From Lepus europaeus (Eukaryota; Chordata; Mammalia; Lagomorpha; Leporidae), in the NCBI RefSeq assembly GCF_033115175.1, contig NC_084831.1:44362002-44426001 (forward strand): 64,000 nt of DNA, in the 5' to 3' direction. Shown one piece after another: positions 49,509 through 61,500 of this stretch. Position numbers and translations under genes: made by a program. Numbering within the stretch: the first letter of the stretch is position 1; every line of letters begins with the position of its first letter. The notes beneath the pieces were generated by a model, which worked only from the letters and a program-made list of their open reading frames with translations, made no database searches and was not told where the DNA came from.

Positions 49509-52500
49509 GTAAACGGCGCCGCGGAGCCCGGAGGTGGGCTCCCTGCCCCTCTGGCCCGCGCGAGGCCGGGGCCACCGCGGCGACGGGGACCGGCCGGGCC
49601 GCGCCCTCGGTCGGTGCGTCCTCCTCGCCCCGGATCGCCCGCCTCTGCTTTCTGGCGTGGGCGGCAGCGGAGTGGCGACTCGAGTGGGCCGTCACGGGTG
49701 TCTCTGGGGTCTGAGTGACGGCGGCCGGTGCTGTCCCCTCCTCCTGCCCTGGTGAAGGAGCCCCCGAGGTAACCCACGGCTCTCGCCTGCTTGGGTGCTG
49801 ACTGGAGTCCCGCCTGGGGAACAGGCTCTGGCTTCCTAGAGTACCCGCTGCGGCAGCCCCTCTCGGGCAGCTGCAGGTGGGGAAGCGGAGAGCGAGCAGC
49901 CGGCCACGCGCATCCTCTGGGCAGGTGGCAGGTTTCCTGGCTCCTCAGGTGTGGGCCAGGGGATCGTGTGATCTTCTCCAGGAAGTGTCTGTGACCCCCC
50001 CTCCCCTCCACTTTTCCCGTAGAGCCCTGTCCTTTGGCTTTTTTTTTTTTCCAAATATAAATTTTTTTTATAGATTTTTTTTTAATTTGACAGGTAGAGT
50101 TGTAGACAGATAAATATAAATCTTAATTTGAAAGGCAAAGTGACAGGGAGAGAGGGAAAGACAGAGGTCTTCCATCTCCCGGTTCATTCCCCAAATGGCT
50201 GCAATAGGCCAGAGCCAGGGCTGGCAGAAGCTAGGAGCTAGGAACCCCAACTTGGTCTCCTATGCGGGTGATGGGGTGGGGGTGGGGGTGCCCAACCACC
50301 TGAGCCATCGTATGCTGCTTCCTAGGATGGTTTAGCAGGAAGCTGGATCAGAAGCAGAGTAGCAGGACTTAAACCAGCCCTCCAGTATGGTATGTGAGTG
50401 TCTCAAACAGTGCCCCAACTCACTGCCCCTAGAAAGAGAGGAAGAGACAAAGAGAGATCATCCATCCACTGCTTCATTGCCAAAATGGTGCAATAGCTGG
50501 GGCTGGGCCACGCTGAAGCCAGGAGCCAGGAACTCCATCCAGGTCTCCCATGTGAGTGGCAGGCGTCCAAGTACTTGGGCCATCTTCTGCCTTTCCAGGT
50601 ACATCAGCTGGAAGCTGGATGGGAAGCATCCTCCTTCCTTTCATTTTTTTCTTCAATTTTTGCAAAAAAATTAATTTCAATCTACTCTGTAATCATGGAA
50701 ATAAATCTTAAAAAACAAAAGTTGACTAATGGATTATAAAGCAGAAGTTGAGAGATTATCGTTCCACAGAAGAGAGGGCTTTTTAAAAAAAATTTTTAAA
50801 GATTTTTATTATTTATTTGAAAGGCAGAGTTACAGAGAGGCAGAGGCAGAGAGAGAGAGAGATTATTCAGTCTGCTGGTTCACTCCCCAGAGGGCCACAA
50901 CTGCCAGAGCTGGGCTGATCTGAAGCTAGAAGCCTGGAGCTTCTGGGTCTCCCAAATGTGTGCAGGGACCCAAGGACTTGGGCCATCTTCTACTGCTATC
51001 CTAGGCCATAGCAGAGAGCTGGATTGGAAGTGGAGCAGCCGGGACTCGAACCGGCGCCCATATGGGATGCTGGCAATGCAGGTGGCGGCTTTACCTGCTA
51101 AGCCACAGTGCCAGCTCCAGAAGAGGAGGCTTCTTTTTTTTTTTTTTTTTAGATTTTTTTATTATGTATTTATTTATTTATAGTGGACAGTGAGAGAGAG
51201 AGACAGACAGAAAGGTCTTCCTTTACCGTTGGTTCACCCTCCAATGGCCGCTGCGGCTGGCGCGCTGCGGCCGGTGCACCGTGCTAATCCAAGGCCAGGA
51301 GCCAGGTGCTTCTCCTGGTCTCCCATGGGGGTGCAGGACCCAAGGACTTGGGCCATCCTCCACTGCACTCCTGGGCCACAGCAGAGAGCTGGCCTGGAAG
51401 AGGGGCAACCGGGACTAGAACCCGGGGTGCTGGCGCCACAGGTGGAGGATTAGCCTAGTGAGCCGTGGCGCCGGCTAGGAGGAGGCTTCTAACAAGGGTG
51501 GACATAACTTTTCTAATTATTATATGAATGCAATCACATCTTTTGTTGGTTGTTGAATGCCTGATTACATGGGGTGTATAGAAAAGCTGGTTCTTTTTTT
51601 TTTTTTATAAAGATTTTATTTATTTATTTGAGATGTAGAGTCACAGAGAAAGAGAGAGAGAGATGGCCTCCCTCCGTTAGTTCACTCCCCAGATGGCCAC
51701 AACAGCCAGAGCTGTGCCGATCCGAAGCCAGGAGCCAGGTGTTTCCTCCTGGTCTCCCACATGGGTTTAGGGGCCCAAGCACCCAGGCCATCCTCCACTG
51801 CTCTCCCAGGCTATAGCAGAGAGCTGGACTGGAAGAGGGGCAGCCAGGACTAGAACCGGCGCCCATATGGGATGCTGGCACTACAGGCAGAGGATTAACT
51901 CACTGCACCATGGAGCAAGCCCCTCTTTTTAAAGATTTAAAAATATTTAAAGCTGGCATTGTGGCATAGTAGGTAAAGCCGCTGCCTGTGATGCTGGCAT
52001 CTCATATGGGTGCCAGTTTTTCCCAGCTGGTCCACTTCTCATCCAGCTTCCTGCTAATGGCATGGGAAAAAGCAGCAGAAGATGGCCCAAGTGCTTGGGC
52101 CCCTGCTGCTCACGTGGGCAGGTCTCTCTGATCACCTTGACTACCTGTGATGACTATAAGACTTCCTGAGAAACCCTTATTTATTTATTTTAAAAAATTA
52201 TCTGAAAGAACTACAGTAAAAGAGGGAGAGACAGAGAAGGAGGTCTTCATCCACTGGTTCACTCCCCAAATGGCTGCCACAACCAGGGCTGGGCCAGACT
52301 CAAGCCATGAGCCTCAAACTCCATCCTGGTTTCCTATGTGGGTAGCAGGAGCCCAGTATCTGGGCCTTCTTCTGCCTTCCCAGGCTCATTGGCAGGAAGC
52401 TGGATTATAATCGTGGAGTAGCTCTGATATGGAATGTTGGTATCTCACAGTCCTTGGCTTAACCCACTGCTCTACAACTTCAACCTTGGTGTAAAGTTTT

Positions 52501-55500
52501 TGTTCTTTCTTTGAAAGGCAGAGTGAGAGAGAAAGAGAGAAGCAGCTTCCAACTGCTGGTTTACCTCAAATGCCTGCAATAGTCAGGGCTGTGCCAGGCC
52601 AAAGCCAGGACCCAAGAGCTCCATCCTGGTCCCCCACATTGGTGGCAGGAACCCGTACACTTGAGCCATCTTCACTCTCTCATAGGCACTTAGCTGAAAG
52701 TGCTCCTATATGGGACCAAGTGCTCCTATATGGGATGCTGCTGTCGCAAGCCGTGGCTTTATCCCCTGTGTCACAGAAGTAACTGGGCAGTTCAAGGGGT
52801 GAAGGAGGGAGTGCAGAGGGGAGCAGGCAGGCTCAGTAGAGTCACCCTTTCAAATAAATAAATCTTTTAAAAATTATTTTTTACAGCAGCTTTAGATTTG
52901 TAAAACTGAGCACAGGGTACAGAGATTTCCCATGTATTTCCTGTCCTCTTCCCAACTCACACTTTACTATCAATGCACAGTAGGGTAGTCCATTTGTTAC
53001 AATCCATGGACATGGAATTATCACAGAAGTCCTTAGTTTACAAGAGGGTTTTTTTTTTTTTTGGACAGGCAGAGTGGACAGTGAGAGAGACAGAGACAGA
53101 AAGGACTTCCTTTGCCGTTGGTTCACCCTCCAATGGCCGCTGCGGCTGGTGCACCGCGCTGATCCGAAGGCAGGAGCCAGGTACTTATCCTGGTCTCCCA
53201 TGGGGTGCAGGGCCCAAGCACTTGGACCATCCTCCACTGCACTCCCGGGCCACAGCAGAGAGCTGGACTGGAAGAGGGGCAACCAGGACAGAATCCAGCG
53301 CCCTGACCGGGACTAGAACCCTGTGTGCCGGCGCCGCAGGCGGAGGATTAGCCTGTTGAGCCATGGTGCTGGCCGAGGGTTTACTCTTGATGCCGTACAT
53401 ATGCATTGTTCCAATGTGTGGCAGCATATACCCACCACGATCCTGTCACACAGACTGCCTCTTATACTCCAGCTGGTCTTCCCTCCTTCCCCTCCATGTC
53501 TGGCAACCACTGATCTTTTCATCGTCTCTATAGTCTTACCTTTTCCAGAATGTCATAGGGTTGTGTTGTACGGTGTACTAGTCCCCTAGCTGGATTTATT
53601 TCAAGTTCTTACCTCTGCATGCCAGAAGAATTCAAATCAAGACATAAAGTGCAAGACTAGAACTAGGGTTTATTTAGAGATTAGAGAGAAAGTGCACCCT
53701 CAGAAGGGGATTCGGGGGCCTGGCGTTGTGGCACAGCACGTTAAGCTGCAGAGTGCATCCTTGGCATTCCATAATTGGAGTGCCGGTTTGAGTCCTGGAT
53801 GCTCCACTTCCAATCCGCTGGGAAAGCAGTGGAAGGTGGCCCCAGTGGTTGGACCTCTGCCATCCATGTGGGACCTGGAGGGACTTCCAGGCTTCTGGCT
53901 TCTGCCTGGGCTAGCTCTGGTCATTGCAGACATTTAGGCAGTAAACCAGTAGATGGAAGTTCTCTTTATGTCTTTCCCTCTCTTTGCTTTAAGATTTATT
54001 TATTTTCTTGAGACACAGAGAGAGAGAGAGACAGAGAGAAAGGTCTACCATTTGCTGAGTCACTCCCCAAATGGCTGCAATGGCTGGAGCTGGGCCGATC
54101 TGAAGCCAGGAGCCAGGAGCTTCTTTCAGGTCTCCCCACAGGCGCAGGGCCCCAAGCACTTGGGCAATCTTCCACTGCTTTCCCAGGCTATGGCAGAGAG
54201 CTGTTTTGGAAGAGGAGTGGCCAGGATATGAACTGGTACCTGTGTGGGATGCCAGTCCCACAGGCGGAGGCTTAGCCCACAGCACTGAACCCCAACCCCC
54301 ATCTTTTCTCATTTTGCCTTTCATATAAATAAAATAAATCTTTGCAAAAAGAAGTGAGTGCAGGGCCAGCGCTGCGACTCAACAGGCTAATCCTCCGCCT
54401 GCGGAGCCGGCACTCCGGGTCGGGGCATCGGATTCTGTCCCGGTTGCCCCTCTTCCAGTCCAGCTCTCTGCTGTGGCCAGGGAGTGCAGTGGAGGATGGC
54501 CCAAATCCTTGGGCCCTGCACTGCATGGGAGACCAGGAGAAGCACCTGGCTCCTGGCTTCAGATCAGTGCAGTGCTCTGGTTGCAGCGCGCCGGCCACGG
54601 CGGCCATTGGAGGGTGAACCAACGGCAAAGGAAGACCTTTCTCTCTCTCTCTCTCTGTCCTCTCTGCCAGTCAAAAAATTAAAAAAAAAAAAAAAAAAAA
54701 AAAGAAGTGAATGCAGGCAGCTCTATGAAGAAAATCACCTGCACCCAGTTCGGTAGCCCCCTTAATTGGTAGGGGTTGGTACCCCAATTTTTTTTTAAGA
54801 TTTATTTTATTTATTTGAAAGATAGAGTTACAGAGAGAGGTAGAGAGAGAGAGGTCTTCCATCTGCTGGTTCACTCCCCAGATGGCCGGTGCTGAGCTGA
54901 TCCGAAGCCAGGAGCCAGGAGCTTCTTCTGGTCTCCCATGCTGGTGCAGGGGCCCAAGGACTTGGGCCACCTTCTACTGCTATCCCAGGCAATAGCAGAG
55001 AGCTGTATCAGAAGAGGAGCAGCCAGGTCTCGAACCGGCGCCCATATGGGATGCCGGCGCTTCAGGCCAGGGCTTTAACCCGCTGTGCCACAATGCTGGC
55101 CCCATTGGTACCCTAATTGAAAACACAAATGGAAGAGAATTTGGGTGGGGGTTAGTGCACGTGACCATCTCTGGGAAAGTTTTATGATGTCTTCATGTGG
55201 AGCCCAGCATACACATTGTCATCATGACATGTTCATGGTGGAGGAGGGTTTGGGGCATCACGGGAAAGGGGTGTGTTGAATTGGCATGTAAGGGGGTGGA
55301 GGTTTTTTTTTTTGTTTGTTTTTTTTTAAAGCAATGCTGGGCTGAAAGGTCCTGCATGTCTTTTCATGGCTTGATAGCTCATTTCTTTTCTTCCTTCCTC
55401 CCTTCCTCCCTCCCTCCCTCCCTCCCTCCCTCCCTTCCTTTTTCTTTCCCTTTTTTTTTTTTTTTTAGATATGTTTGTTTATTTAAAAGGCAGAGAGAGA

Positions 55501-58500
55501 GAGATATTTTTCATCACCCAGGTGGCTGCAGTAGCTGAAGACAGAAACCAGGAGCCAGGAACTCCATCAGAGTCTCCTACATGGGTGACAGTGGGCTAAA
55601 GCATGTGGGGCGTTGCTGCTTTCCCACGTGCATTAGCAGGGAACTGGATTGGAATTGGAGCAGCTGGGACTCGTTAAATAAATTAGTAGTTAAATAAATT
55701 ACTAACTTAAAATAATTATTTTTGTGCAAAACAGTTTTGAAATCCATGCAGTTTGCACAATATGCATATTCCATGAACTTTTTGAAGACCTCTTATAGTA
55801 ATACTTCCTTGTTGTTTTATTACAGTCTTTTTAAAAAATCCCACCTTCTTCAGGATAAAGCCCAGACTCAAGGCAGGCCATGTAAGGTCCTTTGTGAGTT
55901 CGGTGTGGTCCCAAAGGCAGGGACATGCTATTTATTATTCTAGGAACATGACAGGTGCCCAGTGTGTTCTAATGTGAGTGAGTGGATTGGTGGATGGCTT
56001 TCTGTGATGCAGTGTTATGAAAAAATTATACTTGTTATTATCTTGTATGTTCTAGTTCGTGAAGCCTGGAACTAAGGATGCAAGAGACTACCCTGACATG
56101 GCAAAAGAAGCAGGTAATATAGCACACTTAGCTCTTGAACAGCCATAGTTTATCGTGCGGATTGGCCTAACTCCACGTCTGGAGCGGCCTTGCAAGCCCA
56201 GAAGGAAGCTTGATCACAGGAGGAGAACCTGTTGGGGGAAGTGCTGGGTGGCTCCCTAGAAAAGAGAAAGGGGAGGGAGTCAGGGCATCCTTAGCCGTTA
56301 CCTAGCAAAGCAGTCAGTGGCTTATGGTTTAATGTGCTATCCAGCTGTTTATGGTGATGGTAAAGGGAGCTGTAGGAAAGGTAGCTTTGTTATGAGAGAG
56401 AACTTGATTCTGGTGTGTGTTCACCTCCAGAGTCAGAGCAAGTTTAGTGTCTTCTTTGAAAAGAGGTAATCCCATTTGGAGTGTATTAAATATGTGTGCG
56501 ATGGTTTTCCTGTGGCTCTACTGAGCCGACTTGGAATTCTTTCTCATCACTAGGCCACCCCATGACTGCAGGAGGTGATGCAGTTTGTTGTTGTTTATCC
56601 TAGTGAGTGTTAGTGCTGTAAGCAAAGGACCTGGGTGAGCACTGGTGAGCTGCAGTTCAGGGAGAGAAGGATCCACAGGGGCATGGGTCTTGGTTCTCAA
56701 AAGCTTCTGGCGTTCTTTAGGGACACATACTTGACATGGTGCCATGACCTGTGGGTCTGGGTTCCACCAGAGGGAGCTCCTTCCATGGTTCTCTTTCTAG
56801 CTAGTACCTTTCCATGTCTACGTCTGTCTCTTTAATTTTTTAAAAAATATTTTATTTATTTGAAAGCCCGAGAGAGGGAGAGGCTGATCTTCCTGTCCGC
56901 TGGTTCACTTCCCCATGTGGCCGCAGTGGCCAGGACTGAGCTGAACTGAAGCCAGGAGCTAGGAGCCAGGAGCTTCATCCAGGTCTCCCAGATGAGTAGC
57001 AGAGGCCTAAGCACTTGGGCCATCCTCCACTGCCTTTCCCAGGCCTTCAGCAGGGAGCTGGATAGGAAGTGGAGCAGCTGGGACATGAACTGTCCCCTCG
57101 CTTTAATTAAAAAAATTTATTTGAAATGTACAGAGAGAGAGAGAGTATTGAGAGATTTTCCATCTCCTGGTTCACTTGGCAAATGCCCAAAACAACTGGG
57201 GCTGTGCCAGACTGAAGCCAGGAGCCAGGAGCTCCATGTGGGTGGCAGGGACCCTGTGCATTAGCAGGAAGCTGTTGCTGGCAGTGAACCTAGGCCTTCT
57301 GTTATGGGATGCAGACATCCGAAGCAGCAGCTTAACCTCCTGCACAGCACCATCCTAGACAGGATCATTTCTTGTTCTTGGCTTTTTTTTTTTTGACAGG
57401 CAGAGTGGACAGTGAGAGAGAGACAGAGAGAAAGGTCTTCCTTTGCCGTTGGTTCACCCTCCAATGGCCGCTGTGGCCGGTGTGCTGCGGCTGGCGCATC
57501 ATGCTGATCTGAAGCCAGGAGCCAGGTGCTTCTCCTGGTCTCCCATGCGGGTGCAGGGCCCAAGCACTGGGGCCATCCTCCACTGCACTCCTGGGCCACA
57601 GCAGAGAGCTGGCCTGGAAGAGGGGCAACCAGGACAGAATCCGGTGCCCCGAATGGGACTAGAACCCGGTGTGCCGGCGCCACAGGCGGAGGATTACCCT
57701 ATTGAGCCATGGCGCCGGCCTTGTTCTTGGCTTTGTAAGAGCACATTACTCTTGGGCTTGTGCTGTGGCACAGTGGGTAAAGAAGAGCACATTATTGCCC
57801 CCCCACCCCCCAACCACCGCCATGATATTCTATCTCATTGTGTCAAGTATCAAAGAGAAGATATGGAGGAGTGGTGCAGTAGTTGAGAGGAGAAACAGTT
57901 GCTTCTAAAAGTAGAGATCTGAGCTGCTTTGATGAAGGATTTGTCATTCAAATTGAACATACTATAGTGAGGTAGATTTACTGCAAGAAAACTCACGCTC
58001 AAGTTTTAACTACCTGAAGCAGATGCTGAAAGTACTTTTTAATGAAGCCTGTTGTTTTTCTAGGCCAGAAGGCTTTAGCTGACGCCCAGATCCCTTACTC
58101 AGCGGTGGAGCAGGCTTGCATTGGCTATGTTTATGGTATGTAGTAAACTGTGTATTGTGAAAGTCGTCCATCTAAATCTACAGCCATTATATAAACCACG
58201 CAGAGATATCCATGAATGTATTTTGACTGTCACAAAAGTTTATTTAATAAAAAGCTTGATATGAAAGTGTCTGACACAGCTTTTACATCAGAGCAGAGCA
58301 AGTCCTTTGGAGAGGGGACATGGATTTCTTTGCTTAATAGCCACTTTTTCCCCCCTAAATATTTATTTATTTATTTATTTAAAAGGCAGAATTACAGAGA
58401 GAGAGAGAGGGAGAGAGAGAGAGAGAGGGAGGGAGGGAGGGAGAGGGAGGGAGGGAGAGACAGAAAGAGAGTGAGTGATAGGCCATCTCCAAATGGCCAC

Positions 58501-61500
58501 GACTACTGGAGAACAGCCATTATTATCGTCACTCCAAGGCTTCCAACATTATGATAATATATCCTTATGTTGCCACCGTTCCAGTATTGTTCTCTTGTCC
58601 ACTGTTTGCCATGCATGTTCACCTATTACAAGATTCATAATGAGATCAAATCCTTGCAGTATTCTTTTTTTTTTTTTTAAAGATTCATTTATTTGAAAGA
58701 GAGAATGAGAGGCAGAGAGAGAGAGAGAGAGGTCTTCCATCTGCTGGTTTACTCCCCAATTGGCCATTCTGGCCAGAGCTGTGCTGTCTGAAGCCAGGAG
58801 CCAGGAGCTTCTTCTGGGTCTCCCACACAGGTGCAGGGGCCCAAGGACTTGGACCATCTTCTACTGCTTTCCCAGGCCATAGCAGAGAGTGGGGTTGGAA
58901 GTGGAGCAGCTGGGACTCAAACTGGTGCCCATATGGGATGCTGGCACTGCAGGCAGTGGTTTACCCTCTACACCATCGCACTGGCCCCCCTGTAATATTC
59001 CTTGGATATTCTGCCCATCTTTTTTTTTTTTTAAAGATTTATTTATTTATTTTAAAGATTTATTTTATTCATGTGAAAGGCAGAGTTAGAGAGAAAGAGG
59101 GAGAGACAAAGAGAGATCTTCCATCTGCTGGTTGACTCCCCAAATGGCCACAATGGCCAGGGTTGGGTCAGACCAAAGTGAGGAGCCAGGAGCTTCTTCT
59201 GGATCTCCCATGTGGGTGTGGGGGCCCAAGCACTTAGACCATCTTCTGCTGCTTTCCCAGGCGAATTAGCAGGGAGCATGATTGGAAGTGGAGCATCTGA
59301 GACTTGAACCAATGCCTGTATGGGCTGCCAGCCCTGCAGGTGGCAGCTTTACCCATTAAGCCACAGTGCTGGCCCCTCTTAGCAACTTAAAAGTTATATC
59401 AGAAAGAACTTTCTTGCTTGTATTTTTTTTAATGATGGCATTGTATTCTACTAAATAAATGTGTCATAATTTATTTAATCCATTCTCTTTTATATGTAGT
59501 CTTTATAGCATCTAAAATATTTTATTGCCAGTAATAATTAAATGTATTCATGATTTGATATACATTGTGTAATGATTACCACAATCAAATAAATTAGTGC
59601 ATCTGTCAGTACCCATGTTGTACATTAGACTCCCAGAACTTGCTTACCTTTTTTTAAAAATTATTTATTTATTTCAAAGGCAGCATTACAGAGAGGCAGA
59701 GGCAGAGGCAGGGGGACAGGGGGCTTCCATCCGCTGGTTCACTCTCCGAATGGCTAAAACAGCCAGAGCTGGGTTGATCGAATCTGGAATCTGGAGCTTC
59801 TTCTGGGTCTCCCACATGGGTGCAGGGGCCCAAGCACTTAGGCCATCTTCTACTGCTTTCCCAGGCACATTAACTGGGAGCTGGATTGGAAATGGAGCAG
59901 CTGGGACCTGAACTGGTGCCCATAGAGGATGCCAGCACTGTAGGTAGCAGCCTTATCCACTGTGCCACAGCACTGGCCCCCTGTTTTTGGATATTTTAAG
60001 TTATTTCTAGTTTCTGCTTATTGTAAAAATACTACTTTCTGGTATCCTGGTATTATTGTGATGAATCTTTGTGCATGTCCATAATTTATTTCCTTGAGGT
60101 CTCAAGATAGAAAGTGAATTATAGAATGGAAAGCTACTGGGTCATAGCAGGGTGTGTGTATTGAAAAGAGAATCTGGTGCCTTCTTGTTTGTGCAGGGGA
60201 CTCTCCCTTCAGATGCCCCCATCATCATGCTGTGGCATGTCCGCCTTGGAGGTTGCATTGCTTGGGACAAGATGTTACATGTGTACTCTACATGGATCAC
60301 ATTTTTCTGGGGTGTCTTAGCAAACAGAATTATTTTTTTTATTTTTAAAATTTTTATTATTATTTTTTTTTTGACAGGCAGAATGGACAGTGAGAGAGAG
60401 AGACAGAGAGAAAAGTCTTCCTTTTTCCGTTGGTTCACCCCACAATGGCTGCTGTGGCCGGCACACTGCGCTGATCCGAAGCCAGGAGCCAGGTGCTTCT
60501 CCTGGTCTCCCATGCGGGTGCAGGGCCCAAGGACTTGGGCCATCCTCCACTGCACTCCTGGGCCACAGCAGAGAGCTGGACAGAAAGAGGAGCAACCGGG
60601 ACAGAATCCAGTGCCCTGACTGGGTCTAGAACCCCGGGGTGCCAGCGCCGCAGGCGAAGGATTAGCCTATTGAGCTGTGGTGCCGGCCAAAAAAATTTTT
60701 TTTATAAAACTATTTGAGAGACAGAGACACAGACACACATACACGCACACACACACACATATTTTCCATCCTCTGGTTCACTCCCTAGATGGCTGCAATA
60801 GATGGGGCTGAGCTTGGGCCATCTTCTGATGCTTTTCCCAGGCCATTAGCATGGAGCTGGATCAGAAGTGGAGCATCTGGGACACAAACCAGCACCCGTA
60901 TGGGATGCTGGTGTCTCAGGGAATGGCTTTACCTGCTACTCTACAGTGCCTGCCCATCATTGTTAATGAAATATTGCTTTCTTTGTCATGTAGCCCTTTC
61001 CAGATGGAGTTGTTTGCTAACATCTGATCATTTCTGTAATTTTTTGCCTCTGTATTATGTAGAAAAGTGCACATATTTAGTTTGAGAATCCTGTGTGCTA
61101 GTAGAGTCATGATGCCTAGTGCTAAAACTCAGTAAGATGTCAAAGGTGGGTTTACCGTTCTGCCTACTCTGAGTGCAAGGCAAAAGCGTAATACTGGAAA
61201 AAATATGTAGTATTCTGCATCATGGCTCCATAATTCCGCTGTTGCGGATATTACAGTTTTTGTTTGTTTTCTGATGCAGGTGATTCTACTTGTGGACAGA
61301 GAGCTGTCTATCACAGTTTAGGATTGACTGGAATTCCTATAATTAATGTCAACAACAACTGTTCAACTGGTTCTACTGCGTTGTTTATGGGCCGGCAGCT
61401 GATTCAGGGTGGTGAGTGCTTATTTGTCTAGTGCACTTGAGTAGATGTGGGAGTATTGCTCCTTACAAATTTTTTCTTTAGATGTCCATTAGAGCGATTG

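Larger units (their letters stand above)
49090..49700 (+). promoter_or_regulatory. SCP2: CpG island and probable SCP2 promoter
   Basis: CpG-dense sequence across the SCP2 start codon, with many CCCCGCCCC boxes of Sp1/KLF type. I see no TATA box. A C-SINE (48592-48910) lies immediately upstream. Confidence 0.75.

Noticed and set aside
48718-50011. Long open frames (up to 320 codons, both strands) over the SCP2 CpG island
   Set aside because: They are proline/arginine or glycine/arginine rich because stop codons are rare in GC-rich sequence and the 34-bp array repeats. They cross the SCP2 start codon and its splice donor.
58395-58475. Short regularly spaced repeats as a CRISPR-like array
   Set aside because: Simple purine microsatellite in a SINE. 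There are no constant repeats with unique spacers, and the genome is eukaryotic.
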